Position numbers and translations under genes: made by a program. Below, piece by piece: positions 1 through 8,408 of a stretch of 64,000 nt of DNA. The stretch's first letter is position 1. Every line of letters starts with the position of its first letter. The stretch covers positions 186,001 through 250,000 of the forward strand of contig NZ_JAJGSX010000001.1 of the NCBI RefSeq assembly GCF_021245725.1, in the 5' to 3' direction. The stretch is from Pseudonocardia sp. TRM90224 (GTDB lineage: Bacteria; Actinomycetota; Actinomycetes; Mycobacteriales; Pseudonocardiaceae). The notes beneath the pieces were generated by a model. The model ran no database searches and was not told the origin of the DNA. It saw only the letters and a list, made by a program, of their open reading frames with translations.

Positions 1-383
1 GCGGTGCTCGTCCACTCCGCGACCAGGTCCAGCCAGATCGACACCGTCACCCCGACCAGCAGCGCACCGGCGGCGACGCCCAGCGTCCGGCCCGGTTGCC
101 GCTGGTCGGGCCCGGATGGAGCGCTCTTCGCCAGCATCACCGCCGCCGTCAGCGCCATCGCCGCACCGATCGCGAGCGTGATCCCGTGCAGCGGGACGTA
201 CTCGATGTTGACGGCGGGCGGCGGGTCGATCGTGTTCCACCAGCCGGAGGAGGATGTAGTGATCGTGCCGGACGACGTCGTCAGCGTGCTGACAGTGAGC
301 GCGCCGAAGCTCCCGCCGACGGCCAGCCCGGCCGCGACGACCAGCAGTGCGGCGGAGAAGAGACGTGACCCGGAACCCCCCAT
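1..383 (-). CDS. Membrane protein, partial (C-terminus outside the window)
   Basis: The minus strand is open from an ATG at 383 to the window edge, giving about 127 residues. An N-terminal hydrophobic segment (about residues 8-30) is followed by a Ser/Thr-rich loop containing GWWNTIDPPP, a second membrane segment (about 68-85) and a third (about 105-122). The hydrophobic pattern fits a multi-spanning membrane protein; I do not recognise the family. It is divergent from the MFS gene, and about 60 bp separate the two starts. Codon use looks like that of its neighbours. The start is supported only by the reading frame and the position of the divergent gene. Confidence 0.6.
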   Translation of the reverse strand, partial: MGGSGSRLFSAALLVVAAGLAVGGSFGALTVSTLTTSSGTITTSSSGWWNTIDPPPAVNIEYVPLHGITLAIGAAMALTAAVMLAKSAPSGPDQRQPGRTLGVAAGALLVGVTVSIWLDLVAEWTST

Positions 384-443
384 GTGTGCACTCTCTCAGT
401 ACGGATGATCAGATCGGAAGCAGAGGTGACTTGACCTGAACCC

Positions 444-1844
444 GTGTCGAACTTGCAGGCTTCAACCATGACCTCGAACCCGCCGGCACCTTCGGTGCGC
501 GCCGACCTGTTCGGTCCCCACCGCAGGGCGACCACCTTCGGAATCGTCCTGCTCGTCACGCTCGTCGCGTTCGAGGCGATGGGCGTGGGTACGGCGATGC
601 CGGCGCTGGTCGCCGACCTCGGCGGGGTCGCGCTCTACTCGTGGCCGTTCGTGACGTTCATGGCGGCATCGGTGTTCGGCACGGTGGTCGGTGGACGCTG
701 GTGCGACGTCGCTGGGCCGCGGATCCCGCTGATCGCGGCGCCGCTGCTGTTCGGCGCCGGCCTCCTCGTCGCCGGCGCGGCGCCGACGATGGGCCAGCTC
801 CTGGTCGGCCGGCTGCTGCAGGGCTTCGGCGCGGGGGCGCTGACCGTCGGGGCGTTCGTGCTGATCGCGGTCTTCTACTCCCCCGGCAGCCGGCCCGCGG
901 TCTTCGGTCTGATCTCCTCGGCCTGGGTGCTGCCGACGTTGATCGGCCCGCCGGTCTCCGGCCTGATCACCGAGGCGTTTTCGTGGCACTGGGTGTTCTT
1001 CGGCCTCACGCCGTTCGTGCTGCTGGCGCTGGCGCTCGTGCTGCCGGCCGTCCGGACGCTGGAGACGCCCGATCCCGACCGTGAAGGCAGCGCGCCGCGC
1101 CGCGGGCTGGTGCTCGCGGCGTTCGGTGCGGCGCTCGGCGTCTCGGCGCTGAGCTGGGCGGGACAGCAGGTCGGCGTGGTCGCGGCGGTCGTCGCTCTGG
1201 TCGCGCTCGCGGTGCTGGTGCCGGCACTGCGACGGCTGCTTCCCGCGGGTGTCGTCTCCGCGCGGCGGGGGATCCCGTCGGTCGTGCTGACGCGCGCGCT
1301 GCTCGCCGGCACGTTCTTCACGCTGAACTCGTTCATCCCGCTGATGCTGACCAGTACGCACGGCTGGTCGACGACGGCCGCCGGGATCCCGCTGATCACG
1401 GCATCGCTCGGGTGGTCGTCGGTCTCGTTCTGGCAGGGCCGCCACCCCGACCTGTCGCGGACGAGGCTCCTGCAGATCGGCCTGGCCGCGGTCGCGATCG
1501 GCAGCGCGGGCCTGCTGCTCGTCGCGCCGGCATGGGGGATCGCGTGGCTCGCGCCCGTGTTCTGGGCGATCGCCGGCTCCGGGATGGGGCTGGGCATGTC
1601 GTCGATCTCGTTCCTCGTCATGCAGCAGTCCGCCCCCGGTGAGGTCGGGTTCCACACGTCCGCCGCGCAGATGGCCGACCAGATCGGCACCGCGATCCTG
1701 ATCGGTGCTGGCGGTGCGCTGATCGTGGCGTTCGTGCTCCCCTCGACGGCACTGCCCGTCCTCGCGGCGGCGATGGCCGTGCTCGCGGGCGTCGGCGCGC
1801 TCCTCGCCGGACGGACCGCGGCGCCGGTACCGGCCGACGCGTAA
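444..1844 (+). CDS. MFS transporter, DHA2-like drug exporter
   Basis: A 466-residue polytopic membrane protein of the major facilitator superfamily, predicted to export small molecules by proton antiport in the cytoplasmic membrane. About 12-14 hydrophobic segments are visible. The loop after the second segment carries GGRWCDVAGPR, a form of motif A, and GPPVSGLI in the fifth segment resembles antiporter motif C. The start is uncertain: GTG at 444 or ATG at 468, neither with a clear ribosome binding site; the ATG start would give a hydrophilic N-terminus beginning MTSNPPAPSVRADLFGP. The substrate cannot be read from sequence. The gene ends three bases before a 61-bp palindrome. Confidence 0.85.
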   Translation: MSNLQASTMTSNPPAPSVRADLFGPHRRATTFGIVLLVTLVAFEAMGVGTAMPALVADLGGVALYSWPFVTFMAASVFGTVVGGRWCDVAGPRIPLIAAPLLFGAGLLVAGAAPTMGQLLVGRLLQGFGAGALTVGAFVLIAVFYSPGSRPAVFGLISSAWVLPTLIGPPVSGLITEAFSWHWVFFGLTPFVLLALALVLPAVRTLETPDPDREGSAPRRGLVLAAFGAALGVSALSWAGQQVGVVAAVVALVALAVLVPALRRLLPAGVVSARRGIPSVVLTRALLAGTFFTLNSFIPLMLTSTHGWSTTAAGIPLITASLGWSSVSFWQGRHPDLSRTRLLQIGLAAVAIGSAGLLLVAPAWGIAWLAPVFWAIAGSGMGLGMSSISFLVMQQSAPGEVGFHTSAAQMADQIGTAILIGAGGALIVAFVLPSTALPVLAAAMAVLAGVGALLAGRTAAPVPADA

Positions 1845-1846
1845 CC

Positions 1847-1907
1847 GTTGACAACGACGTCTTGGCTGTTTGTGAGCGCTAACAACAGCCAGAACGTCGT
1901 TGTCGAC
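1847..1907. repeat. 61-bp palindrome, GTCGACAACGACG family, copy 1
   Basis: An almost perfect inverted repeat with arms of about 26 bp. The left arm begins GTTGACAACGACGT and the right arm ends ACGTCGTTGTCGAC; the centre is TGAGCGCTAA. It fills the gap between the convergent MFS and exonuclease III genes. Two more copies occur at 5742-5802 and 19319-19379, also between convergent genes. A bidirectional transcription terminator is the simplest role, although there is no T tract. Confidence 0.9.
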
Positions 1908-1910
1908 GGG

Positions 1911-2768
1911 CTACTGCGGGCGGTGCGGCAGCTTCGCCGGCGTCGAGGGTGGAGGGACGACCGGGCCGATGTCGCCGTCGGGGGCCTCGTCGATGTCGAC
2001 GATCACGGGGGCGTGATCGCTCGGCCCCTTGCCCTTGCGCGCCTTGCGGTCGACCCACGCCGCCTGCACGCGGCCGGCCGGCTCGGCGCCGGCGAGCACG
2101 AGGTCGATCCGCATGCCCTTGTCCTGGTGGAAACGCCCGGCGCGGTAGTCCCAGTAGGTGAAGACGCGCTCGGTCGGCCAGCGGTCGCGCACGACGTCCT
2201 GCAGGCCGAGGCCGAGCAGCTCGGCGAGTGCCTTGCGCTCCGGCGGCGTGACGTGCGTCGAGCCGACGAAGAGGCTGGGATCCCAGAGGTCGTCGTCTGT
2301 GGGCGCGATGTTCATGTCCCCCGCGACGACGGCGCTGCCAGGTGCGGTCACCGACGCGCGCAGCGCCGCGAGCCACTCCAGCTTGTAGCTGTAGTGCGGG
2401 TCCTCCGGCGTGCGCCCGTTCGGCACGTACACCGAGGTCACGCGCAGGCCACCGCACGTAGCGGTGACCGCGCGCGCCTCGGCGGGCGAATCGGGCTCGG
2501 GGAAGCGCGGCTCGTCGGGCAGCCCGCGCACGACGTCGTCGAGCCCGACGCGCGACAGCAGCGCCACGCCGTTCCAGCGGCCCTCACCGAAGTGGGCCAC
2601 CGCGTAGCCGCGCTCGGCGAGCGGCGCCGCGAACGACTCGTCGAACGCCTCGTCGGAGAGCTTCGTCTCCTGGAGGCACACGACGTCGGGCGCACGCTCG
2701 TCGAGCCACGGCAGCAGGCGGGGCAGCCGGGAGACGGCCGAGTTCACGTTCCAGGTAGCCAGGCGCAC
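1911..2768 (-). CDS. xthA: Exodeoxyribonuclease III
   Basis: A 285-residue enzyme of the exonuclease III/AP endonuclease family. It cleaves DNA at abasic sites and trims 3' ends in base excision repair. Family motifs are in order: TWNVNS near the N-terminus, LQETKL with the metal-binding Glu (about residue 34), GDMNIAPTDDD (about 148-158) and SDHAPVIVDI (about 252-261) with the catalytic Asp-His pair. The length is slightly above the usual 260-270 because of a Pro-rich C-terminal tail. It is convergent with the MFS gene, with a palindrome between them. The ATG start gives the canonical MRLATWNVNS N-terminus. Confidence 0.95.
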   Translation of the reverse strand: MRLATWNVNSAVSRLPRLLPWLDERAPDVVCLQETKLSDEAFDESFAAPLAERGYAVAHFGEGRWNGVALLSRVGLDDVVRGLPDEPRFPEPDSPAEARAVTATCGGLRVTSVYVPNGRTPEDPHYSYKLEWLAALRASVTAPGSAVVAGDMNIAPTDDDLWDPSLFVGSTHVTPPERKALAELLGLGLQDVVRDRWPTERVFTYWDYRAGRFHQDKGMRIDLVLAGAEPAGRVQAAWVDRKARKGKGPSDHAPVIVDIDEAPDGDIGPVVPPPSTPAKLPHRPQ

Positions 2769-2793
2769 GGGGCGACGCTACCCCCGATCCCCG

Positions 2794-3558
2794 TCAGCCC
2801 GCCTTGGGCAGGATCCGGATCCCGTCGGCCGCGATCGTCGTGCCGTTGGTGACCGTGCCGGTGATCTCGACGAGATCGCCGACGGCCGGCTTCTGGCTCA
2901 GCTTCGCGGTGTCGACGGTCGCGGGCAGGCCGTCGAAGCCCGCGACGGTCGCGGTGTCGCCCGCGACAGCCGTGACGGTGCCGGTCACGCGGCTCTGCAC
3001 GGCCTGCACGACGAGCGCGACCGCGCTGTCGCCCGTGCCGTTCACCCTGATCACTACCCGCTCGCCGGTCTGGAGGTCGCCGACGCGCTCGTTGCCGGCG
3101 CCGACGACCCGCGTGCGGTCGTCGGTGCGGACGGTGCGCTGCGCGCCGCCGTCCTGCGTGACGACGATCGAGTCGGCCGTGGTCGACGCGACCGTGCCGG
3201 CGACGATCGGGGCGTCCGGACCGCCACCGCCGTCGTGCCACCGGCCGCGCTCACCAGGACCACCGGGACCGCCGGGACCACCGGGGCCGCCCCAGGGGCC
3301 GCCCGGTCCGCCCCACGGACCGCCGGGCCCGAAATCGCCGCGTTCGCCGGCGATCGCGCCCGGGCCGCCCCAGTGGCCGCCCCGGTCGCCTCGCCACGGA
3401 CCGCCGCCGGGGGTCAGCAGCGCGAACGCCACTCCGGCGACGACCACGAGCGCGACGAGCGCCGCTCCGATGATCAAGCCACGGCCGCGTGGCCGCTGCC
3501 ATCGCGGGCGGGTCTTGGGCTCTTCCGACGGTGGCACCTGCTCGGTCGGTTCGGTCAT
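2794..3558 (-). CDS. Membrane-anchored DUF5666 protein with Gly/Pro-rich linker
   Basis: A 254-residue protein with a cytoplasmic N-terminus (about 28 residues), one membrane segment (GLIIGAALVALVVVAGVAF), a Gly/Pro/Trp-rich linker of repeated GGPWGGPGG-type units and two C-terminal beta domains, each beginning GTV, that look like DUF5666 domains (about residues 125-195 and 195-254). DUF5666 domains are extracytoplasmic and of unknown function. The ATG at 3558 is chosen because GAGGAGG lies just upstream; the frame stays open further upstream but without such a site. The gene is divergent from a two-component system whose probable binding repeats lie in the shared spacer, so it may be a target of that system. 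Confidence 0.8.
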   Translation of the reverse strand: MTEPTEQVPPSEEPKTRPRWQRPRGRGLIIGAALVALVVVAGVAFALLTPGGGPWRGDRGGHWGGPGAIAGERGDFGPGGPWGGPGGPWGGPGGPGGPGGPGERGRWHDGGGGPDAPIVAGTVASTTADSIVVTQDGGAQRTVRTDDRTRVVGAGNERVGDLQTGERVVIRVNGTGDSAVALVVQAVQSRVTGTVTAVAGDTATVAGFDGLPATVDTAKLSQKPAVGDLVEITGTVTNGTTIAADGIRILPKAG

Positions 3559-3618
3559 GTCGTCCTCCTCGGGAAGTGGTTGTCTGCTACCGAGGTTCGA
3601 GGCGGCGGCTGAGCGCAA

Positions 3619-3653
3619 CCTGAAGCCGGGGCCACCTTCAGCCGATCTTCAGG
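3619..3653. promoter_or_regulatory. CTTCAG repeats, probable response-regulator box
   Basis: The 119-bp divergent spacer holds CCTGAAG at 3619-3625 and two direct copies of CTTCAG at 3636 and 3647, exactly 11 bp apart. Tandem hexamers spaced by one helical turn are typical of OmpR/PhoB-type regulators, so the adjacent response regulator may bind here and control itself and the DUF5666 gene. This is inference from spacing. Confidence 0.45.
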
Positions 3654-3677
3654 CGTGGCGGCGCGGGCCCGTCCACA

Positions 3678-4355
3678 ATGGGGCAGGTGGGAGCACGTGT
3701 ACTGGTGGTCGAAGACGCCGATGCGATCCGCACGGCCGTGCTGGCCGGCCTCACCGAGGCCGGGTTCGGCGCGACCGGGCGGGTCGACGGGCGCACGCTG
3801 GAGGACGACCTGGCGGCCTTCCGGCCCGATCTGGTCGTGCTCGACGTGATGCTGCCGGGGCGCGACGGGTTCGCGCTGCTCGACGTCGTGCGGCGCAACA
3901 GCGATGCCGGGGTCGTGATGCTGACCGCGCGCGACGCGGTCGACGACCGGCTGCGCGGGCTGCACGGCGGGGCCGACGACTACGTGGTGAAGCCGTTCGC
4001 GCTGGCCGAGCTGGTCGCGCGGGTGACGGCGGTGCTGCGCCGGATGGGCCGCACCCCGTCGACGATCGAGGTCGGCGACCTGCTGATCGACGCCGCGGCC
4101 GGCTCGGTGCGCCGCAGTGGCGTGCCCGTCGAGCTGACCGCCACCGAGCTGCGGCTGCTCGACTACCTCGCGGCCCAGCGCGGGCGGGTGGTCAGCAAAG
4201 GGCAGATCCTGACGCGCGTGTGGGGGTACACCGACTACGACCCGAACCTCGTCGAAGTGCACGTGTCGGCGCTGCGCCGCAAGCTGGGCGAGCCGCGGCT
4301 CGTGCACACCGTCCGCGGCCTCGGGTACGTGCTCAAGGCCGACGGGCCCCCGTGA
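3678..4355 (+). CDS. OmpR/PhoB-family response regulator
   Basis: A 225-residue two-domain regulator. The receiver domain (about residues 6-118) has the acidic pair ED at 12-13, phospho-acceptor D56 in LVVLDVMLPG, and K105 in DDYVVKPFA. The C-terminal winged helix (about 130-222) has the typical LTATELRLLDYLA and VWGYTDYDPNLVEVHVSALRRKLG sequences. Phosphorylation by the downstream kinase should promote DNA binding. The ATG at 3678 is used; a GTG at 3687 is an alternative that removes three residues. The stop overlaps the kinase start by 4 nt (GTGA), so the two genes are translationally coupled. Confidence 0.93.
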   Translation: MGQVGARVLVVEDADAIRTAVLAGLTEAGFGATGRVDGRTLEDDLAAFRPDLVVLDVMLPGRDGFALLDVVRRNSDAGVVMLTARDAVDDRLRGLHGGADDYVVKPFALAELVARVTAVLRRMGRTPSTIEVGDLLIDAAAGSVRRSGVPVELTATELRLLDYLAAQRGRVVSKGQILTRVWGYTDYDPNLVEVHVSALRRKLGEPRLVHTVRGLGYVLKADGPP

Positions 4356-5746
4356 ACCGGCTGCGGACCGTCTCACTGCGCCGTCGCGTCACCGCGTTCT
4401 CGATGCTGGTGATGGCGGCGGCGCTGCTCGTCGTCGGGGTGCTCACCGATGTCGTCTTCTCCGTGCAGAGCAGGGCGGACATCCGGGAGCAGCTCGGGGC
4501 CCGCGCCGCGCTCGCCTCGCAGCTCGTCGGGCAGGGGCTGAGCGGGCCGGAGGCCGCGCAGCAGGTGACGGGGCCGGGGGTCAGGGCGGTGGTCGTCGGG
4601 CCGGACGGGAAGACGTACCGCACGAGGGACGAGGACGCCTGGGGGCCGCCGTGGGCGCCGCACCGGGGCGAACGCGACAAGCCCGATGGCCCCTGGCGGC
4701 CGGACGATCACCTCGACGAGACGCTCGTGCAGCCGCTCGCCGACGGTTCGCAGCTCACGCTGGTGGCGAGCGACGCGCAGGTGACGGGCGCGCAGTCGCT
4801 GCTGCGACGGACGTTGTTCCTGCTCAGCGTCGGGGCGCTGGCCGTCGCCGGGGTCGTCACGCTGCTCACCACGCGCCTCGCGCTCGCCCCGCTCGACGCG
4901 ATGACGGCGCTGGCCCGCTCGATCACCCGTGGCGATCGGGGGCGGCGGCTGGCGCCTTCGCGCACCGACACCGAGCTGGGCCGCACCGCCGCCGCGTTCG
5001 ACGGGATGCTCGACGCGCTGGAGGGCGCCGAACGGCAGGCGCGCTCGGCCGAGGCTGCCGCGGTGGCGTCCGAGGAGCGGACCCGGCAGTTCGTCGCCGA
5101 TGCGGCGCACGAGCTGCGCACGCCGCTGGCCGGGGTGCAGGCCGTGGCAGAGGCCGCGATGGCGCCGGGGCTGCCGGTCGAGGAGCGCGAGCGGCTGCAC
5201 ATGCTCATGCTGCGGGAGAGCCGCCGGGCCGGGCGGCTGGTCGACGACCTGCTGGCGATGGCCAGGATCGACGCGGGCATCGAGCTGCGGCGGGCCCCCG
5301 TCGACCTGCTCGAACTCGCCAACGGCGAGGCCGACCGGGCCCGTCTGCTCGTCCCCGACCGGACGGTCACGGTCACCGGCTCGCCCATCACCGTGCTCGG
5401 CGACTCAGCCCGCCTCGGCCAGGTGCTCGGCAACCTGCTGGACAACGCCTGCCGTTACACCCCGGCCGGCGGCGCGGTGACCGTCGACGTGGGTACGGGA
5501 CCGGCCGGCGCCGTCGTGCGGGTCTGCGACACGGGGCCGGGGGTGCCCGCCGCCGACCGCGAACGGATCTTCGACCGGCTGGTGCGGCTCGACGAGGCCC
5601 GCTCCGACGGCGGCGCAGGCCTCGGGCTGGCGATCGCCCGCGGCATCGCCCGCGCGCACGGCGGCGACCTGCGCTGCCAAGAACCGGTGACACGCGCCGG
5701 AGCGTGCTTCATCCTCACCCTGCCGGAAGCCCCGGGAGAGCGTTGA
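4352..5746 (+). CDS. Sensor histidine kinase with HAMP domain
   Basis: A 464-residue membrane kinase paired with the preceding regulator. The first membrane segment is at about residues 14-33, an extracytoplasmic sensor of about 120 residues rich in Trp, Pro and Asp follows, and the second segment lies at about 154-175. HAMP comes next, then HisKA with the phospho-acceptor H253 in FVADAAHELRTPLAG, and a HATPase_c domain with N box (LLDNACRYTPAGG), G1 (DTGPGVP) and G2 (GAGLGLAIA). Start is the GTG overlapping the regulator stop. The TGA stop lies inside the left arm of the second 61-bp palindrome. The signal is unknown. Confidence 0.93.
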   Translation: MNRLRTVSLRRRVTAFSMLVMAAALLVVGVLTDVVFSVQSRADIREQLGARAALASQLVGQGLSGPEAAQQVTGPGVRAVVVGPDGKTYRTRDEDAWGPPWAPHRGERDKPDGPWRPDDHLDETLVQPLADGSQLTLVASDAQVTGAQSLLRRTLFLLSVGALAVAGVVTLLTTRLALAPLDAMTALARSITRGDRGRRLAPSRTDTELGRTAAAFDGMLDALEGAERQARSAEAAAVASEERTRQFVADAAHELRTPLAGVQAVAEAAMAPGLPVEERERLHMLMLRESRRAGRLVDDLLAMARIDAGIELRRAPVDLLELANGEADRARLLVPDRTVTVTGSPITVLGDSARLGQVLGNLLDNACRYTPAGGAVTVDVGTGPAGAVVRVCDTGPGVPAADRERIFDRLVRLDEARSDGGAGLGLAIARGIARAHGGDLRCQEPVTRAGACFILTLPEAPGER

Positions 5747-5802
5747 CAACGACGTTCTGGCTGTTTGTTAGCGCTCACAACAGCCAAAATGTCGTTGTCG
5801 AC
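5742..5802. repeat. 61-bp palindrome, GTCGACAACGACG family, copy 2
   Basis: Same family and length as 1847-1907. The centre is TTAGCGCTCA, the reverse complement of copy 1's centre, while the arms keep their orientation. It lies between the convergent sensor kinase and potassium channel genes, and the kinase stop codon sits within the first arm. Probable bidirectional terminator. Confidence 0.9.
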
Positions 5803-5804
5803 GG

Positions 5805-6863
5805 TCAGTCCTCGTCCGGTAGCGAGGCCTTGCGGACGTAGAGCAGCCGGTCGCCGCGTTCGAGCGCGTCGACGGCGGAGGCGTCCACGCGGTACAGGTC
5901 CTCGCCGCGCACGACACCGAGGACGATGTCGTTGAGGTGCCGCGGGGAGCCGCCGACCTCTTCTTCCTCGACGGGCCGCTCGCTGATCGCGAAGCCGGCG
6001 TCGGGGGTGAGCAGGTCCTCGATCACCTCGACGACGCTCGGGGTCGTGGTGGCGGCGCCGAGCAGGCGGCCGGCCGTCTCCGCCGAGACGATCACCGAGT
6101 TGGCGCCGGACTGCCGCAGCAGGTGGACGTTCTCCGACTCCCTGACCGAGGCGACGATCCGGATGGTCGGCGCCATCTCCCGGGCGGTGAGCGTGACCAG
6201 CACGGCGGTGTCGTCGCGGTTCGTCGCGACGACGATGGCCGCGGCTCGGTCCACCCCGGCGACCCGCAGGACGCTCGACCGGGTCGCGTTGCCGGTGACG
6301 GTCACCAGCCCCAGTGCGGAGGCGGCGTCGAGCTGGGCCCGGTCGGTGTCGACGACCACGATGTCGGTGGGCTCGGCGCCGTCGCCGAGCAGGGTGTCCA
6401 CGGCGGCGCGACCCTTCGTGCCGTAACCGACGACGACGGTGTGATCACGCACTCGGGACCTCCAGCGCTGGATCCGGAAGCCTTGCCGGGACCGCTCGGT
6501 GAGCAGCTCGACGGTCGTTCCGACGAAGGTGATGAGGAAGATCAGCCGCAACGGCGTGACGACGATCGTCGTCCACAGCCTCGCGGTGTCGCTGACCGGG
6601 ACGATGTCGCCGTAACCGGTGGTCGAGACCGACACCGTCGAGTAGTAGAAGGCGTCGAGCAGGCTGATGCCGTCGGAGTTGTTGTTGTCCAGGTAGCCGT
6701 CGCGTCCGAAGTACACGATCAGCGCCGTCGCCACCAGCGCCCCGAGCGCGATCGCCAGCCTGCGCAGCAGCGACATGAGCGGGGTGACGGTCGAGTCCGG
6801 CATGCGGACGGGCCCGAACAACGTCGGATCGACGATCGCACCGCGTCGCCGTTCTCTCCTCAC
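5805..6863 (-). CDS. Potassium channel with RCK (TrkA-N) domain
   Basis: A 352-residue two-TM potassium channel. Membrane segments lie at about residues 36-52 and 95-116, separated by a pore loop with the selectivity filter TTGYGD (81-86). An RCK/TrkA-N Rossmann domain follows (about 135-255, starting HTVVVGYGTKGRAAV), then a TrkA-C-like tail. It should conduct K+ across the cytoplasmic membrane under nucleotide or ion control. The position near adnB/adnA matches the M. tuberculosis Rv3200c locus as I remember it. The hydrophilic N-terminus (about 30 residues) could be shorter if translation starts at MPDSTVTPL (residue 21). Confidence 0.92.
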   Translation of the reverse strand: MRRERRRGAIVDPTLFGPVRMPDSTVTPLMSLLRRLAIALGALVATALIVYFGRDGYLDNNNSDGISLLDAFYYSTVSVSTTGYGDIVPVSDTARLWTTIVVTPLRLIFLITFVGTTVELLTERSRQGFRIQRWRSRVRDHTVVVGYGTKGRAAVDTLLGDGAEPTDIVVVDTDRAQLDAASALGLVTVTGNATRSSVLRVAGVDRAAAIVVATNRDDTAVLVTLTAREMAPTIRIVASVRESENVHLLRQSGANSVIVSAETAGRLLGAATTTPSVVEVIEDLLTPDAGFAISERPVEEEEVGGSPRHLNDIVLGVVRGEDLYRVDASAVDALERGDRLLYVRKASLPDED

Positions 6864-6902
6864 GGCGCGTGACGATAGCGCCCCCGTGCAACGATCACGC
6901 TC

Positions 6903-7271
6903 GTGACGTCACGGTTCGCAGGTCCGCTCGCCGGCTTCCTGATCGGGATGGGTGCTATGCACTTCCTCGTCCCGAAGCCGTACGACGCGCTCGTGCCCAG
7001 GCAGATCCCCGGTTCGCCGCGGTTCTGGACGCTGGCGTCGGGGGTCGCCGAGATCGGGGTCGGGGTGGCGGTCGCCGTCCCGCGCTCCCGGCGCGTCGGC
7101 GGCCTCGCCGCGGCCGGGCTGTTCGCGGCCGTGTTCCCCGCGAACGTCAAGATGGCGATCGACTGGTCCGACCGATCGCCGCGCGAGCGGGCCATCGCCT
7201 ACGGGCGGCTTCCGTTGCAGATCCCGCTCGTCCTCTGGGCGCTGAAAGTCAGGAAGGACACCGGTCGATAG
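6903..7271 (+). CDS. DoxX-like small membrane protein
   Basis: A 122-residue protein with three to four hydrophobic segments and the layout of DoxX-like proteins: GFLIGMGAMHFLVPKPYDALVP near the N-terminus, then SGVAEIGVGVAVAVPRSRRVGGLAAAGLF. Members have been tied to redox homeostasis, but the family is poorly defined. Start is GTG 6903. The gene is divergent from the channel across a 39-bp gap. Confidence 0.7.
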   Translation: MTSRFAGPLAGFLIGMGAMHFLVPKPYDALVPRQIPGSPRFWTLASGVAEIGVGVAVAVPRSRRVGGLAAAGLFAAVFPANVKMAIDWSDRSPRERAIAYGRLPLQIPLVLWALKVRKDTGR

Positions 7272-7339
7272 GCGTTATGCTCGGCCGGTACCGCACCGGT
7301 GGCGGCTCCTTCCGACGTCCGTTCGTCCAGGGATGTGCC

Positions 7340-8248
7340 ATGCCACCGATCGAGATCCGACCGTTCCGCCGCAGCGACCGCGACCAGCTGACGGCGCTGG
7401 TCAACGCCCACATCGACGCCGTGCTCCCCGGCGTGAGCGTCTCACCCAACGCCGTGCTCGGGCAGCTGGAGCGCAGCCCCGACGAACCGATCGTCGGGCC
7501 GTGGATCGTCGCGCGGGAGACCCTCGTCGCCCTGCGCGACGGCGTGCTCGCCGCCGCCGTCCACCTCGTCCGCTACGGCGACGACAACCGGGTCGGCGCG
7601 GACATGCGCGGCACGGGTGAGCTCACCTGGCTGCTCTTCCGACCGCAGGAAGGGGCCGTCGCCGACGCGCTCTGCGCGGCCGGGCTCGCGACGCTGCGAC
7701 GATTGGGCGTCACCTCCATCCACGCCGACGGCGGCCTCCCGGCGCCCGCGACCTACGGCGTGCCCGCCCGGTGGCCGCACGTGGCCGCGGCGCTGGACCG
7801 GGCCGGATTCCGCCCCGGCGAGCGGATCGAGGCGGTGCTCGTGGCCGACCTCGCCGACCTGCCCGGCGCGACCGGCCGGCCGGACCTGGCGTTGCGCTTC
7901 GAGCTCGGCGACAACGCGCCGCGGTTCAGCGCGGTGCACGGCGACCGGGTCGTCGGGCACTACGAGGTGCAGTCCGACCTCACCGCCGGCGGCACGCTCT
8001 CCCGGCTGGACGGCTGGGCCGACACGTGGAGCCTCTACGTCGAACCCGACTTCCGCCGCCGCGGCGTCGCCACCTGGCTGGTCGGGCACGCCGCCGACCG
8101 CCTCCGGTTCGGTGGAGCGCGCCGGCTGCTCGACTACGCCGTCATCGCACCCGAGTCGGACGTCGAGCCGGGGCTGCTGCCGTTCCTGACGGCGATCGGG
8201 TTCCGCGAGCTCACCCGCACGACGCGGGGCTGGACGTTGGGCCGGTAG
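7340..8248 (+). CDS. GNAT-family N-acetyltransferase
   Basis: A 302-residue protein whose C-terminal part is a GNAT domain. SLYVEPDFRRRGVATWLVGHAADRL (about residues 228-252) contains the beta4-alpha3 acetyl-CoA pyrophosphate loop RRRGVA. The N-terminal half (IRPFRRSDRDQLTALVNAH) looks like a second, degenerate GNAT fold, so this may be a tandem-GNAT protein. The substrate is unknown. The ATG at 7340 is chosen because it begins the conserved IEIRPFRRSD strand; the frame extends upstream without recognisable content. Confidence 0.82.
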   Translation: MPPIEIRPFRRSDRDQLTALVNAHIDAVLPGVSVSPNAVLGQLERSPDEPIVGPWIVARETLVALRDGVLAAAVHLVRYGDDNRVGADMRGTGELTWLLFRPQEGAVADALCAAGLATLRRLGVTSIHADGGLPAPATYGVPARWPHVAAALDRAGFRPGERIEAVLVADLADLPGATGRPDLALRFELGDNAPRFSAVHGDRVVGHYEVQSDLTAGGTLSRLDGWADTWSLYVEPDFRRRGVATWLVGHAADRLRFGGARRLLDYAVIAPESDVEPGLLPFLTAIGFRELTRTTRGWTLGR

Positions 8249-8320
8249 CCACGCGCGCTCCCAGCCGGCCCGTCGGCTCGTGCCCGGGCGTCCGTGGGAT
8301 GGGTGCGGGTCGCACGCGTT

Positions 8321-8373
8321 GCCGGGAAAGCCACTTTCCCGGCCTCACACGCCGGGAAAGTGGCTTTCCAGGC
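8321..8373. repeat. AAAGCCACTTT palindrome family, copy at 8.3 kb
   Basis: Two self-complementary half-elements in inverted order, GCCGGGAAAGCCACTTTCCC and GCCGGGAAAGTGGCTTTCC, separated by about 10 bp. It lies between the co-directional acetyltransferase and DUF1697 genes. The copy at 47394-47442 is nearly identical, including the flanking CGTT and CACCCC. Confidence 0.88.
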
Positions 8374-8408
8374 ACCCCCGCCCACCGCGCCGGGCCTACA
8401 GTGGCGCG

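Noticed and set aside
2804..4351. Long plus-strand open frame running into the sensor kinase
   Set aside because: The upstream part is antisense to the DUF5666 gene and out of frame with the response regulator; low-complexity Pro/Ser composition is typical of a shadow frame in high-GC DNA.
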